Of a DNA stretch of 64,000 nt, positions 8,393 to 16,943 are shown one piece after another. How positions within the stretch are numbered: position 1 is the first letter of the stretch; the number at the start of each line of letters is the position of its first letter. Location of the stretch: positions 1 to 64,000 of the forward strand of contig WQVH01000002.1 in assembly GCA_009781695.1 (NCBI GenBank), read 5' to 3'. A program made the translations under genes and the position numbers. The notes below the pieces were generated by a model, which had not been told where the DNA came from, did no database searches, and was given only the letters and a program-made list of their open reading frames with translations. This stretch comes from Oscillospiraceae bacterium. Its GTDB lineage: Bacteria > Bacillota > Clostridia > Oscillospirales > Oscillospiraceae.

Positions 8393-9324
8393 TTATTTGA
8401 GTTTTATCGGCATGAGTAAATCCAGTTGTTTTTCTCCATCAGGAGTTTGTTTTGATATAAATTCTTCGTAATCCATAGACAGCTCTTCAAGCCATTGGAC
8501 AGAAGCATCAAATGCGTATTTGTCGCTGTTTTCGCACCACTCATATAAAATTGTGCCCAGCGTTGGGCGATTTCATTTAGTGTAGCGGAAATGGATGCAA
8601 ATAACCCTCCGTCAAAACTCTTTTTTTCAAATGGCGCAGACACGTTAAAGTCTTCGGGAATCGTTACCCATGTTTCGTACCCATATGTTGGGCGATCTTC
8701 TGATGGGTCGGGATTATTAAATCCAAAACTGCGAAATCCGCTTTTTTTGTGCAATCTATTCCCCAGCACAAATGGATCAAAAATTTTTGCACAATCCATT
8801 TCCGGCGTAGCACTTACAGCGCAGTACGCCGCAACCAACATGGCCGGAAGCCTTACAATCCTCACGTTGTCTAAGCGGTCATTGAACATAGAAGCTTCCT
8901 TTTTAGAGGGTGAAATTTGAGGAACAATTTCGTGCTTTGAATCAGCGGGGGCATTTTGCATTTCAAGGTAGGAGAACACTTCATCCATACTATGCGTTTT
9001 TTCAATATGCATGATTAGCTTTTCCATGCAGGTAATCAAGGTTTGATAAATGGCTGTGTCTTGCTTTAGATTTTCAAGATGGTTATTCAAGGCTTTAATC
9101 GCCACGCTAAAATCACCCTCAATAAAAATCCGTTCAATGTCCGCAATGGGCATTTTGAGTTTGCGCAGCAAAATAATTTGATGGATACGCGCCATATTAT
9201 TATTGTCGTAGTATCTGTAATCGTTTTCTGTCCTTGTGCTTTTCAGTATGCCCATATCTTCCCAATGTCTTAATGTCCGATTGGAAATACCAAACTGCTT
9301 TGCCGCTTCACCAATTCTTGTCAT
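8393..9324 (-). pseudogene. MerR-family regulator with effector domain, frameshifted
   Basis: The ATG at 9324 has a strong GGAGAGGAG site and opens a MerR helix-turn-helix (TRIGEAAKQFGISNRTLRHW). A coiled-coil linker and a GyrI-like effector domain follow. Near 8545-8550 the frame breaks. In the original frame the protein runs on into unrelated sequence to 8404, while the next frame continues sensibly as YEWCENSDKYAFDASVQWLE and ends naturally at 8393. One missing base in the run of four A's (plus strand, 8547-8550) explains it. DNA binding could survive, but the ligand domain would be damaged. A sequencing error is the alternative. Confidence 0.7.
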
Positions 9325-9399
9325 GATGTACACTCCTCTCCGGAAATAGAATAAACCATTCCGCCACGGAAAGGTCAATAGGTATTTTGATATCCGCAA

Positions 9400-9430
9400 A
9401 ATAGGCGGAGCAACTTTTACTCCGCCTATT
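9400..9430 (-). terminator. terminator of the ABC importer operon
   Basis: AATAGGCGGAG (9400-9410) and CTCCGCCTATT (9420-9430) form an 11-bp perfect stem with a 9-nt loop. On the minus strand the stem is followed by a short T-run. It lies about 100 bp after the methyltransferase gene. Confidence 0.7.
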
Positions 9431-9525
9431 ATAGCACATGTATAACCTTGCGTTGTGCAAAACTCAAATGCTTACACTGTGGGACAGCTTTGTGGTCAAC
9501 GGTATCCCCCGCTCGTCATTGCGCG

Positions 9526-10374
9526 TTACCTATTGACATGCCACCAAATCAAGGCACTTTTTGCATGGACATTTTCCGTAACAAAACCATCTTTTGCTAC
9601 GTGATCTAAATATGCTTGCACTGCGTTGAGTAGTTGGGGATCGGGCTCTTTGCGGTGGTTGAGCAACATGGTATAATCTCTGGCTGAGTGTGCGCCCAAT
9701 TCATGACGATAGCATGTAAACGTGTCCATATAACGCACACTGGGAAAGTACCCCATTAAGTACAGTATACCCAAAGTGCAGATGAGCGAATCCGCATTGA
9801 ACGGTGCGTTTTTTTCAGAACCGATCACGGCTTGGTGCATATCATATAATAAATCATTGTTTCGGTAAGCAAAAGTGCGATTAAAACAATACCCTTTACT
9901 CATACTGCAAATTTTTTGCAATGATTCATAAGAGGCCACCGCCGGGCAAAGCGATGAAAATACCAGATCGAATTTTTTCTCCCATCCGTATTCTTTTGGG
10001 TCTACATGTTGGAAAGGCGCACTGACAAAAGAAACATTACGACGTCCGGCGCTTTCCGCACTCGCTTTGGCATGAGAAAGCATACTGTCACTCAAGTCCA
10101 GTGCCGTTACATGCGCTGCTGTATTCGCAAATTGGGCTGAATATTTTCCCGGCCCGCAACCAATATCAATGACCTCTGCGCCGGGAAATAACATCCCTTC
10201 ATCTAAAAGAAGCTTTTCTATATCTCGGATTATCTTGTTGTCGCCATCTCCTGTTGATACAGAGTCAAAATGCTTGACCCAATGATCCGCACGTTCATCC
10301 CAAAAAGACTTATCTTGCCATATATCTCCGCTGTCTTTGCTATGCCAGTGATCTACAAAGTATTGTATCTCCAT
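9526..10374 (-). CDS. class I SAM-dependent methyltransferase
   Basis: A 282-residue enzyme with the Rossmann-type SAM site: motif I VIDIGCGPGKYSAQFA, then an acidic strand end TALDLSDSML and the post-motif FDLVFSSL. The target is not evident. It is the last gene of a FecBCD-type ABC importer operon and starts 19 bp after the ATPase stop. ATG at 10374 was chosen because GAAAGGA precedes it by 8 nt; two in-frame ATGs further upstream lack such a site. Pairing a methyltransferase with this kind of importer suggests that it modifies the imported ligand or a related cofactor, but that is inference. Confidence 0.75.
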   Translation of the reverse strand: MEIQYFVDHWHSKDSGDIWQDKSFWDERADHWVKHFDSVSTGDGDNKIIRDIEKLLLDEGMLFPGAEVIDIGCGPGKYSAQFANTAAHVTALDLSDSMLSHAKASAESAGRRNVSFVSAPFQHVDPKEYGWEKKFDLVFSSLCPAVASYESLQKICSMSKGYCFNRTFAYRNNDLLYDMHQAVIGSEKNAPFNADSLICTLGILYLMGYFPSVRYMDTFTCYRHELGAHSARDYTMLLNHRKEPDPQLLNAVQAYLDHVAKDGFVTENVHAKSALIWWHVNR

Positions 10375-10393
10375 ATTTCTGATCCTTTCCATT

Positions 10394-11170
10394 TTACAAT
10401 CTGGGTGAAAGACAGGCATATCTGTCCAATTCATTAATCTCTATCATCTTGAGCGGAATCCCATATATTTCAGTTAAAAGCTCCTCCTTTAAGCTATTTT
10501 CAGGTGATCCGATAACCATACTTCCATCAGGATGCATCAATGCGCAAGTGCCGCCCAACTGTATTGCGTGGTCAGGGTTATGTGTGGTCATGATGATGGC
10601 AAATCCTGAATCTGCCATTTTTTTGATCAGACTCAGTATTTTCTGTTGATTTCCAACATCCAAAAAAGAAGTCGGCTCATCAAGCAAAATGATCTTTGGT
10701 CTTTGCGCAATGGCTTTGGCAATGGTCACCTGTTGTTGTTCCCCACCTGAAAGCTGCGAAAATATACGATGAGAAAAGCAGCTCATGCCGATATCCTCTA
10801 TCGCTTGTTGCGCATCAGCGTAATCTTTAGCTCTGGGTTTACCAAATGGAGCAATACGCGGCGCACAGCCCATGACCACATAGTCCATTACGGTAAAATC
10901 GAAAATCGAAGTCACTTTCTGAGCAACGAGCGTAATAATGCTTGCAAGATTACGAGGTGTGTAGCTTTCTATAGGACAACCATCCATAATAATCGTACCG
11001 GATTGCGGCAACTTCAATCGGCAAAGACAATCAAAAAGTGTCGATTTTCCTACACCATTCGGGCCTAGTACGGTCATTATTTCTCCGGCTTTCAAGTCAA
11101 AAGAAATATGCTTAAACACCGGATGATCATGGGAATAGCCAAAGGAAATGTTTTTCACTGAAAGCAACAT
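10394..11170 (-). CDS. ABC importer ATPase, FecE/BtuD type
   Basis: A 258-residue nucleotide-binding subunit. Walker A is GPNGVGKST, the signature is LSGGEQQQ, and Walker B with its catalytic Glu is IILLDEPTSFLD; the switch His is in TTHNPDH. The family powers uptake of iron-siderophores, cobalamin, haem, or molybdate/tungstate. ATG at 11170 follows AGGAGG with 6-nt spacing; the longer in-frame ORF upstream overlaps the permease gene and is not needed. It lies 25 bp after the permease stop in the same operon. Confidence 0.88.
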   Translation of the reverse strand: MLLSVKNISFGYSHDHPVFKHISFDLKAGEIMTVLGPNGVGKSTLFDCLCRLKLPQSGTIIMDGCPIESYTPRNLASIITLVAQKVTSIFDFTVMDYVVMGCAPRIAPFGKPRAKDYADAQQAIEDIGMSCFSHRIFSQLSGGEQQQVTIAKAIAQRPKIILLDEPTSFLDVGNQQKILSLIKKMADSGFAIIMTTHNPDHAIQLGGTCALMHPDGSMVIGSPENSLKEELLTEIYGIPLKMIEINELDRYACLSPRL

Positions 11171-11195
11171 GAGGTGCCTCCTGTCTGATCCCAAA

Positions 11196-12239
11196 CTACT
11201 GTAATCTGGTTTTTTGCCGATAAAGAAGAAACACAAAAAATGGTGCACCGACAAACCCTGTCAACACGCCTAAAGGAATTTCAGCGGTTGTAAGCGTCCT
11301 TGCCAGTGTGTCTACAATCAAAAGAAAAATCGCACCCGCCAACGCACATACAGGGATAAGTTTTTTGTTGTCCACACCAACCAACATCCTGCTCAGGTGC
11401 GGAATCGCCAATCCCACCCATCCAATTTCTCCGGCAATGCATACACTCAATACCGTTAGCAAGGTTGAGCATACGATGCCTATTCTTCGGTATTTCTTGA
11501 AACTGATCCCTAAAAGGGTGGATTGTTCCTCGCCCAGAGACATGATGTTAATCCACCATGCGATGCGAATGACAATGATTAAGCACACCAACAAAGGCAG
11601 CGAAACGGTCATCACTTCGTCCGGTGAAACCGATGAAAGACTCCCCATTTGCCAAAACACTATGGAGGCCAGTGCTGTTTGCGGATCTGCCAAGTATCTT
11701 ATCACCGACATGACCGAGCGGAACAATCCCGTAACAACAATGCCTGATAGCACCAACATGATTGTACTGTGATTGCGCAACATCTTAGGTATTGAAAGTG
11801 TAATAAATGTTGCAGCAATTCCACCAACAAATGCAAATATTTGCACCATCGAAAACGGCAGCTCCATAATTATCGCAAGGGCTGCACCGATGCTTGCTCC
11901 GCTTGTTACGCCGAGAAAGTCAGGAGATATCATTGGATTCCGGAACAATCCTTGATAGGTCGCTCCTGCCGTCGCAAGCGATGCACCAATAATCATGGCC
12001 GCGAATATCCTCGGCAATCGAATTTGAAATATAACCGTTTCGGCAATAGCTTCCCATGTGTGTGTCAGCGGAATAATCCGCGATAACAATATGCGTACAA
12101 CTTCGCTAATACTCAGGTCAAACCTGCCGGAGACAATTGAAATTGTAAAGAGTAAGATCAACATGCAACTGAGTATTATAAGCACCGCAACATATGGCAT
12201 CTTTTTTCTTATTTCATTTGGACGCGTCGCCTCCGGCAT
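11196..12239 (-). CDS. ABC importer permease, FecCD/BtuC family
   Basis: A permease of about 347 residues with roughly ten hydrophobic segments. Family hallmarks are RLPRIFAAMIIGASLATAGA near the N-terminus, the pore segment RNPMISPDFLGVTSGAS, and the coupling region GEIGWVGLAIPHLSRMLVG. It forms the homodimeric membrane channel for the ATPase and binding protein encoded next to it. ATG at 12239 is preferred because AGAGG lies upstream; an ATG at 12275 has no clear ribosome site. The cluster carries only one permease gene, so a homodimer is likely. Confidence 0.88.
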   Translation of the reverse strand: MPEATRPNEIRKKMPYVAVLIILSCMLILLFTISIVSGRFDLSISEVVRILLSRIIPLTHTWEAIAETVIFQIRLPRIFAAMIIGASLATAGATYQGLFRNPMISPDFLGVTSGASIGAALAIIMELPFSMVQIFAFVGGIAATFITLSIPKMLRNHSTIMLVLSGIVVTGLFRSVMSVIRYLADPQTALASIVFWQMGSLSSVSPDEVMTVSLPLLVCLIIVIRIAWWINIMSLGEEQSTLLGISFKKYRRIGIVCSTLLTVLSVCIAGEIGWVGLAIPHLSRMLVGVDNKKLIPVCALAGAIFLLIVDTLARTLTTAEIPLGVLTGFVGAPFFVFLLYRQKTRLQ

Positions 12240-12324
12240 AGTTATTTTACCTCTATACACTTGAATTTTTGGCATTCATGCGATGCAATTTATTGTTGAA
12301 AATCCACTGTGCTTTATTTACTTT

Positions 12325-13475
12325 TTAACGCCATAGCGCATTTTCATGGTATCTGAAAAATGTTCTGCCTAACCGCACACCGTGAAGCAAGTAATAATAC
12401 GCTTCAACTGCATCATCTAAATCTTCAGATGTTACTAACTCAGGGTGAAGCACATGGGCAGCCCAGACTGCGCCAAGTACAGCCAATGGTGTCGGCATAT
12501 CCCACCATTCTGCGTCCGATGGGAACATAAATACGTTTCCGTTGCGTACCGCCGTTACATCTTCAAGTCGCGGCTCATCGAAGAAAGCCTCCGGTCGCAG
12601 AGGCCCCCACGCCGTAATCAAGATGTATTCAGGATTCCATAATAAAATTTGTTCGATACCAACATCTACATAAAATCCACCGTCTATGTCTGCTGCCAAG
12701 TTTACAGCACCGGCAATCTCTAAAATATCGGCTTGTATCATGTTATTGCCGGCAACACTTGATGTGTCCGCCCCAAAGACAAGCGCGGTAGGGGTACGAG
12801 TTGCCTGAGCCACGCTTTCGCTGACCCAAGCGAGGCGCTGCTCAAATGCACTGATTATGGTTTCAACATGTGCTTCATTGCCAATGGCATAACCCACAAT
12901 ACGCATTGCTGTAACTACGGTCTCAAAATTTCCGGATCAATTGCAACACCCGGGATCTCTAACATATCTAAATCAGACAGCATATCTCTGTTTCTCACGG
13001 ATAAAACAAAAAGATCCGGGTTTATGCTTGCCAGCTCTTCTAAATTAAGGTTGACTTGTTGCCCGATTTGCGGGGCATCCATCACATTTGGCGCCACAGT
13101 GTCAAATATGGTTCTGCCGCTTGGTTTAGGACCGGTACCTACAATTAAGTCTCCGCCACCTAAAGCCACTACCATATTGAGCATGGGGCCATGACTCACT
13201 GCAACACTGGACACGATTTCAGGAATGACTACCTCTCGACCCAGCTGGTCTGTCACAGTCCTTGCGGCCACAGCGGTTGCTGCTTCATATGCGCCTGTGG
13301 GTGTTTCCAATTCGTCTTCGATTTGCAGCGTTGTCTCAGTGGCTGTTTCCGGTGGTAGCTGCGCTGATGTCAACGGCTGTTGCGCAGTGACGTCTCTATC
13401 CTGAGCGCATCCGACCAAGGTGAGCGTCAATAGGACAACGGCGAGGAACAATGCTAAGGTTTTTCTCATTTTCAT
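12325..13475 (-). pseudogene. ABC importer solute-binding lipoprotein, frameshifted
   Basis: The 5' part (13475-12915) encodes a lipoprotein signal with lipobox LVGC (Cys23) and the first lobe of a BtuF/FepB-type binding protein (VTDQLGREVVIPE). It stops prematurely with TAG at about 12915. The second lobe continues in another frame (MRIVGYAIGNEAHVETIISA to the end at 12325). One extra A in the AAATTTT run at 12925-12931 restores an unbroken protein (DPENFETVVTAMRIVG). The ribosome site AGGAG and the ATG at 13475 are good. The downstream transport genes are intact, so either a recent mutation or a read error is possible. The substrate is unknown; iron chelates, cobalamin and molybdate are all candidates. 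Confidence 0.75.
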
Positions 13476-13479
13476 TTCT

Positions 13480-13794
13480 TCTCCTTGTAAAAAATCCGCA
13501 AAAAAGCGGTATCATATAAGCTTTAGGCTTAAAGCTCATATCACCAAGATTTTTCACAACAGAAACCTCATGCTCGTCCACACGCCGCCCTGATGTGCTA
13601 CATGCAACTCTATTCAAATTTTAATCCGCAAAACGCAGTAGGTCGTAGGTATATTGTTTCCGGTGGTTGCGCACTCGTCCGCACGCAACGCTTATCAACG
13701 CCGAATTATATCTCCTGTAATTGGGAAGCTGGGCGGCCAAGCTGTGCAAGGTAAACACATGGCCTGCGCCGCCTCACTTCACGGTTTTATGGGT
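13480..13794 (-). ncRNA. long structured 5' leader of the ABC importer operon, riboswitch-like
   Basis: From the promoter at 13801-13829 the transcript would carry about 315 untranslated nt before the binding-protein gene. Visible elements in transcript order are: a GC-rich stem, GGCCA (13735-13739) with TGGCC (13760-13764), enclosing TGTG/CACA and a GUUUACC-type loop; a GTTGCG/CGCAAC hairpin (13666-13689); a 12-bp hairpin (13514-13541); and a terminator hairpin right at the ribosome site. This is the form of a metabolite- or metal-sensing leader. The first stem and the FecBCD-methyltransferase context made me think of the molybdenum-cofactor element, but I cannot confirm the class. Confidence 0.4.
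13489..13509 (-). terminator. terminator/attenuator in front of the binding-protein gene
   Basis: On the minus strand CCGC (13509-13506), a T6 loop, GCGG (13499-13496), one base, then six T's, ending 3 nt before the AGGAG ribosome site. It immediately follows a 12-bp hairpin (13514-13541). The location between leader and gene suggests conditional termination rather than the end of a gene. Confidence 0.5.
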
Positions 13795-13800
13795 GATCAC

Positions 13801-13829
13801 ATTCTATCACAGCACTGATGTGGATACAA
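13801..13829 (-). promoter_or_regulatory. promoter of the ABC importer operon
   Basis: Minus-strand TTGTAT (13824-13829), a 17-bp spacer and TAGAAT (13801-13806). The start would be near 13794, giving the long leader described above. Confidence 0.5.
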
Positions 13830-13894
13830 CCGCACCAAGTATGAAAGAATTTTGCAAGCGATATGCCTTAGAGGAATATGCATTTTCAAATTTG

Positions 13895-13923
13895 TTGATT
13901 GCGCTGACTGAATCGTGTACAAT
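13895..13923 (+). promoter_or_regulatory. promoter of the LysR-type gene
   Basis: TTGATT (13895-13900), a 17-bp spacer and TACAAT (13918-13923), divergent from the importer promoter. The start near 13930 supports translation from ATG 13953. Confidence 0.5.
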
Positions 13924-13952
13924 GTTTAACAAAATCCGGGAGGTTTCTGCAC

Positions 13953-14821
13953 ATGGAACTGAGCCAAATAAAGTACTATATCGTTGCGCACAAACGCAAA
14001 ATTTCTCTAAAGCTGCACAACTTCTGAATGTCACTCAATCCGCACTGTCCAAAAGCATATCTAATCTTGAAAGTGAGCTTGGCGTTTTGCTCTTTGACCG
14101 CTTCGGCAAAAAAGTGACGCTGAACAAAAGCGGCAAAAAGTTTCTCGAACACGCAGTATATTCCATTCAGGAATTAGACGATGCTGTATCTGCCGCATTA
14201 TACCAAGATGTACGTCCAACGCTTTATTTGGGGTTGTTTCATTATAGCGAAAGATTTATGCAATGCCTGAAAGACTTTTCAGTGTCCCATTCAAGCGTTA
14301 CGATTCAAATAGATCATTTGGATGTTTCATCGTTTAACCAAGCCCCTAATGAATATGATATGCTTCTTTTTCCACAACATCCGTTGTATCGAAAATACAA
14401 GGCTGATGTCGTATATTCCGATCCTTATTTTCTCGCAGTGCATCAATCTCATCCATTATCGGAAAAAAAAGTTGTCCGATTAAATGATTTGGTATCGCAA
14501 AATCTTATTTTCATCAAATATGGCAATGGTTTGTTTGATTTGCCGTATCACTTATGTAATCATTCAGCAATCGGTGTAAATGGATATATTCATACAAATA
14601 GTTATGAAATGCAAAGGTGGTTTATATCCAATAATCACGGTGTCGGGTTTGTTCCGCAGGGTGGTGCATCACTCTATGTAATTGATCCAAACATTGTGCT
14701 TTTGCCTATTTTAGAGGAGCATCTCAACCATGAGGTGATGATTGGTTTTAAAAGAGAAAAACAGCTTAGCGATATTGGCAAACAGTTTGCACGTTATATT
14801 AAAGACACATTGCTTACATAA
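13953..14821 (+). pseudogene. LysR-family transcriptional regulator, frameshifted
   Basis: ATG 13953 with GGGAGG at 13938-13943 opens as MELSQIKYYIV, the usual LysR beginning. Near 13985 the frame is lost. The helix-turn-helix continues one frame over (QTQNFSKAAQLLNVTQSALS) and runs through the substrate-binding domain to 14821. One missing base near 13985 (GTTGC/GCAC) explains this; the repaired length is 289 residues, normal for the family. The gene is divergent from the ABC importer operon and convergent with the remnant of a flavoprotein gene, which may have been its target. As read, no functional protein would be made. Confidence 0.7.
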
Positions 14822-14954
14822 CAAACTCAGTACCTGTTTCAGCGCATAGATATTGTACTGCAATTTGTCCGCTGATGAGTGCGGGTGGAAATCCGCCCGG
14901 AGGTATCATGCGGAATCCTGCAATTCCACCGCCAATAATCATTACTTTTTTCAT
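14814..14954 (-). pseudogene. internally deleted FAD/NAD(P)-dependent oxidoreductase stub
   Basis: A 46-residue ORF with a good AGGAG site. It begins with a complete dinucleotide-binding start (MKKVMIIGGGIAGF) and then jumps to an FAD-domain C-terminus (PPGGFPPALISGQIAVQYL). Flavoproteins of this type have some 450-550 residues between these parts. One large in-frame deletion therefore fused the two ends. Its last codons overlap the end of the LysR-type gene by 8 bp. Confidence 0.65.
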
Positions 14955-15115
14955 TTGTTATGCTCCTGCTGTTTCAGTTTTTTGAACCATTCGATATTGA
15001 ATTTTATGTTGTCTATGCCATATTGCAACGTTAGCTCTTGAAAATGCGCCGACAGGTTTCCCCATCGGCGGTTCGGTCATCTTGCTGATTTTTGGTCGAG
15101 GTTTTGTATGCGTCA
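14951..15115 (-). pseudogene. C-terminal remnant of an unidentified gene upstream of the flavoprotein stub
   Basis: Reading across one frameshift near the GGGG run (about 15060) gives RPKISKMTEPPMG followed by NLSAHFQELTLQYGIDNIKF and a Lys-rich end. The TGA overlaps the ATG of the flavoprotein stub, as in an operon. I do not recognise the protein; it is reported because both the ending and the ATGA junction look genic. Confidence 0.35.
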
Positions 15116-15135
15116 ATCATGTGACTTTTCTCAGT

Positions 15136-15339
15136 TCACGCATTCATATTATCACGATAACTTTGTGCGTCTTGTAAAAAAGAACCCAGTGGAATGTCTT
15201 TGTAAAGCCTTTGCCGCCATTGTGTATAGTCAAACGGCTCTCTCCGCATTAGCGCAATAAAGCGTTCTGCCTCTACCAGCCCAAGTTGCTCTGCAAGGAT
15301 TCGCATTCCATCATCTTTAAGTACAGTATTAGTTCTCAT
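15136..15339 (-). CDS. small conserved-type protein, possible antitoxin-like partner
   Basis: A 67-residue acidic soluble protein (MRTNTVLKDDGMRILAEQLG onward, with EAERFIALMRREPFDYTQWR). I recall similar short proteins near toxin-antitoxin loci but cannot name the family. ATG 15339 follows AAGGAG by 8 nt; a GTG three codons earlier is too close to the ribosome site. It lies 33 bp after the DUF3795 gene and may be co-transcribed with it. Confidence 0.5.
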   Translation of the reverse strand: MRTNTVLKDDGMRILAEQLGLVEAERFIALMRREPFDYTQWRQRLYKDIPLGSFLQDAQSYRDNMNA

Positions 15340-15372
15340 CTGTTTCACTCCTTATAAAGTCAATAGGATACA

Positions 15373-15927
15373 CTACTTCCGCAATTTCAGCGAAATATCC
15401 CGCACATCTGCCATGCCTTGAAACAGGCGCGCCGCCACTTTCGCCTTTTCTTTCACCGGGTCATCGGGCTTCGTTTGGCGTGCCAGCTCTATCATAACAG
15501 ATTGAGTATCTTGTAGCTCTAGCAAATTCACCGCTACGCAGAAAAGATTCTTCCTCCGACCGTCATTGTAATGCTCAAGAAGTTCCCCCAGTATCCGGAC
15601 TTTCTCATTCAGTTCTGCTGCATAGGCTTCTGCGCCGATCTGTGTTGCTTTTTCCATATCCAGAAACTGATTTTTATGCGTCACAAAAGAATCGGATGCA
15701 TCTACGCCGTCATATTTCTCACATGGAAATACATCACAGTCAAAGCAATATTCCAAGCCTTTTCGCTGACAGCAAGACAGCATGCCGCAACCGCAATGTG
15801 CCGAGGTAAATCCTTCGCCGCCGCAACCGGGACATCTGGATGCGCCATCTGTATAGTATCGAGGGCATAAGCCGCAATTTAGTCCACAGGCCGAAAATAG
15901 CGGATAGCTTCTTACTTTATATTCCAT
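15373..15927 (-). CDS. DUF3795-type cysteine-rich protein
   Basis: A 184-residue protein with the DUF3795 pattern. A dense Cys region at the N-terminus (CGLNCGLCPRYY, SRCPGCGG, HCGCGMLSCC, YCFDCDVFPC) suggests two metal or Fe-S sites, followed by a helical domain with DGRRKNLFCVAVNLLEL. The function is unknown. The first 35 codons are duplicated 3.8 kb away (19616-19737), showing local rearrangement. ATG 15927 has AAGGAGAAAAT upstream, which is also part of the duplicated segment. Confidence 0.7.
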   Translation of the reverse strand: MEYKVRSYPLFSACGLNCGLCPRYYTDGASRCPGCGGEGFTSAHCGCGMLSCCQRKGLEYCFDCDVFPCEKYDGVDASDSFVTHKNQFLDMEKATQIGAEAYAAELNEKVRILGELLEHYNDGRRKNLFCVAVNLLELQDTQSVMIELARQTKPDDPVKEKAKVAARLFQGMADVRDISLKLRK

Positions 15928-15942
15928 TTTATTTTCTCCTTA
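15821..15942. repeat. 122-bp direct repeat, copy 1 (copy 2 at 19616-19737)
   Basis: The first ~107 bp of the DUF3795 gene plus its ribosome site recur at 19616-19737 in the same orientation with only about three mismatches. The two copies bracket the DUF3791/DUF3990 genes and the ParB-Dam pair. Confidence 0.85.
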
Positions 15943-16001
15943 GCATGGTGGGAGTCGAGTCTCGGTGGTTTTATAGGGTGTATTTTGTTGTATGCGCCAT
16001 T

Positions 16002-16208
16002 TTAAGTCATTTGTCTGGCTTCCACAAAGAGGTCAATATCCTCAATGATGTAATCTACGCCGGTCGTGTGTAGGGCTTCGTAGCAGGACATAATATAGTC
16101 GGTCACACCGTAGCGCATAAACAGCTCTATGACCTGCTTGCCTGTCATATTTTTTGCTGCCTTATATGTTTCAAGGCAATAAACCAAGAATTTTCCTTCC
16201 GCACTCAT
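16002..16208 (-). CDS. DUF3791-type protein, putative antitoxin
   Basis: A 68-residue helical protein with the DUF3791 pattern: FLVYCLETYKAAKNMTGKQV, then LFMRYGVTDYI, YEALHTTGVDYI and a final DIDLFVEAR. Members are usually encoded beside DUF3990 proteins, and the pair is regarded as a putative toxin-antitoxin unit. It is the last gene of a closely packed minus-strand operon, 2 bp after the preceding gene. Its 3' end (16014-16056) is duplicated at 20033-20075. Confidence 0.75.
   Translation of the reverse strand: MSAEGKFLVYCLETYKAAKNMTGKQVIELFMRYGVTDYIMSCYEALHTTGVDYIIEDIDLFVEARQMT
16014..16056. repeat. 43-bp direct repeat, copy 1 (copy 2 at 20033-20075)
   Basis: An exact 43-bp match from the end of the DUF3791 gene. 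In copy 2 it is joined directly to about 20 bp matching the end of the DUF3990 gene (16485-16504), so copy 2 is a deletion-fused remnant. Confidence 0.85.
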
Positions 16209-16210
16209 GG

Positions 16211-16450
16211 CTACGCCTCCTCCGGATATGTGATTTTTCCTGTGTCGCGTTCTTCCTGATACATTTCAAACAGCGCGTGAGCACTCAAATGCCACAGCTT
16301 TGTTTCTTCTTCCTCAAGCCCTTTGTACAGCTCCGAGGCGTATAACATCTCTGCTGCGCTTTCATCATCAACTTTGTACGCAGTCATGATCAGTTCCAGG
16401 ATTTGCGGCACGAGGAAAATGAGCGCAGTCGATAGTTTGTTCCTATTCAT
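16211..16450 (-). CDS. small helical protein of the DUF3791/DUF3990 operon
   Basis: A 79-residue protein that I cannot assign. The N-terminus (RNKLSTALIFLVPQILELIM) is amphipathic, and the C-terminal half is acidic and helical (ELYKGLEEEETKLWHLSAHA). It lies 4 bp after the DUF3990 gene and 2 bp before the DUF3791 gene, so all three are translated from one message. A role as a second antitoxin or adaptor is inference from context. Confidence 0.6.
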   Translation of the reverse strand: MNRNKLSTALIFLVPQILELIMTAYKVDDESAAEMLYASELYKGLEEEETKLWHLSAHALFEMYQEERDTGKITYPEEA

Positions 16451-16454
16451 AACG

Positions 16455-16943
16455 CTACTCCTTTATGTCTAAAGTTCCGACAAACTGCAAATACGAAAGT
16501 GCGCGATTACTCAAAAACACCAGTTGATTATACAGTTTCTTTACTTTAAGACGATTTATGGTGTCTTCTTTTGTCAACTCTCCGCTTGCATAAAGATGGA
16601 ACGTTAAAAAGATATCATCGTCTGCCACTGGCCCAAATATCAATTCAAACGCCTCACCTTGATATGTGCGGTTTCGATGAGCGGAAACAAAATCCAGCCA
16701 CGCTTCATCCGGCAAATCAAAGCGCAGAGCGCTGCAAACAGAGAATGCTGCGTTCTCATCAAACTCATACACGCTAACAATCGGCTCCCTATCTTTTCTG
16801 CGCCGATAAACTTTTTCGGCAAAAGAGACTGCCTGCACCTTGTTTTCTGTGGTGTAAAATCCGCTGCCGAAATCCAATGCTCGATTCTGCGGGATGAGTA
16901 CCGGCTTTTCAACAACCACATTGCTTCCGTGATAAAGGATCAT
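16455..16943 (-). CDS. DUF3990 protein, putative ADP-ribosyltransferase-fold toxin
   Basis: A 162-residue protein starting [14 protein letters not shown] and continuing with [19 protein letters not shown], the DUF3990 signature. The family is placed in the ADP-ribosyltransferase fold clan; YHGS, the FYTT segment and a later acidic EAFEL resemble the three NAD-site motifs. It is presumed to be the toxin of the DUF3990/DUF3791 unit. Its start overlaps the stop of a tiny upstream ORF (ATGA). A decayed second locus lies at 54480-54864. Confidence 0.75.
   Translation of the reverse strand: MILYHGSNVVVEKPVLIPQNRALDFGSGFYTTENKVQAVSFAEKVYRRRKDREPIVSVYEFDENAAFSVCSALRFDLPDEAWLDFVSAHRNRTYQGEAFELIFGPVADDDIFLTFHLYASGELTKEDTINRLKVKKLYNQLVFLSNRALSYLQFVGTLDIKE

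Noticed and set aside
13721-13952. In-frame 5' extension of the LysR-type ORF
   Set aside because: The promoter at 13895-13923, ribosome site and MELSQ start at 13953 show that this part is non-coding on the plus strand and belongs to the opposite leader.
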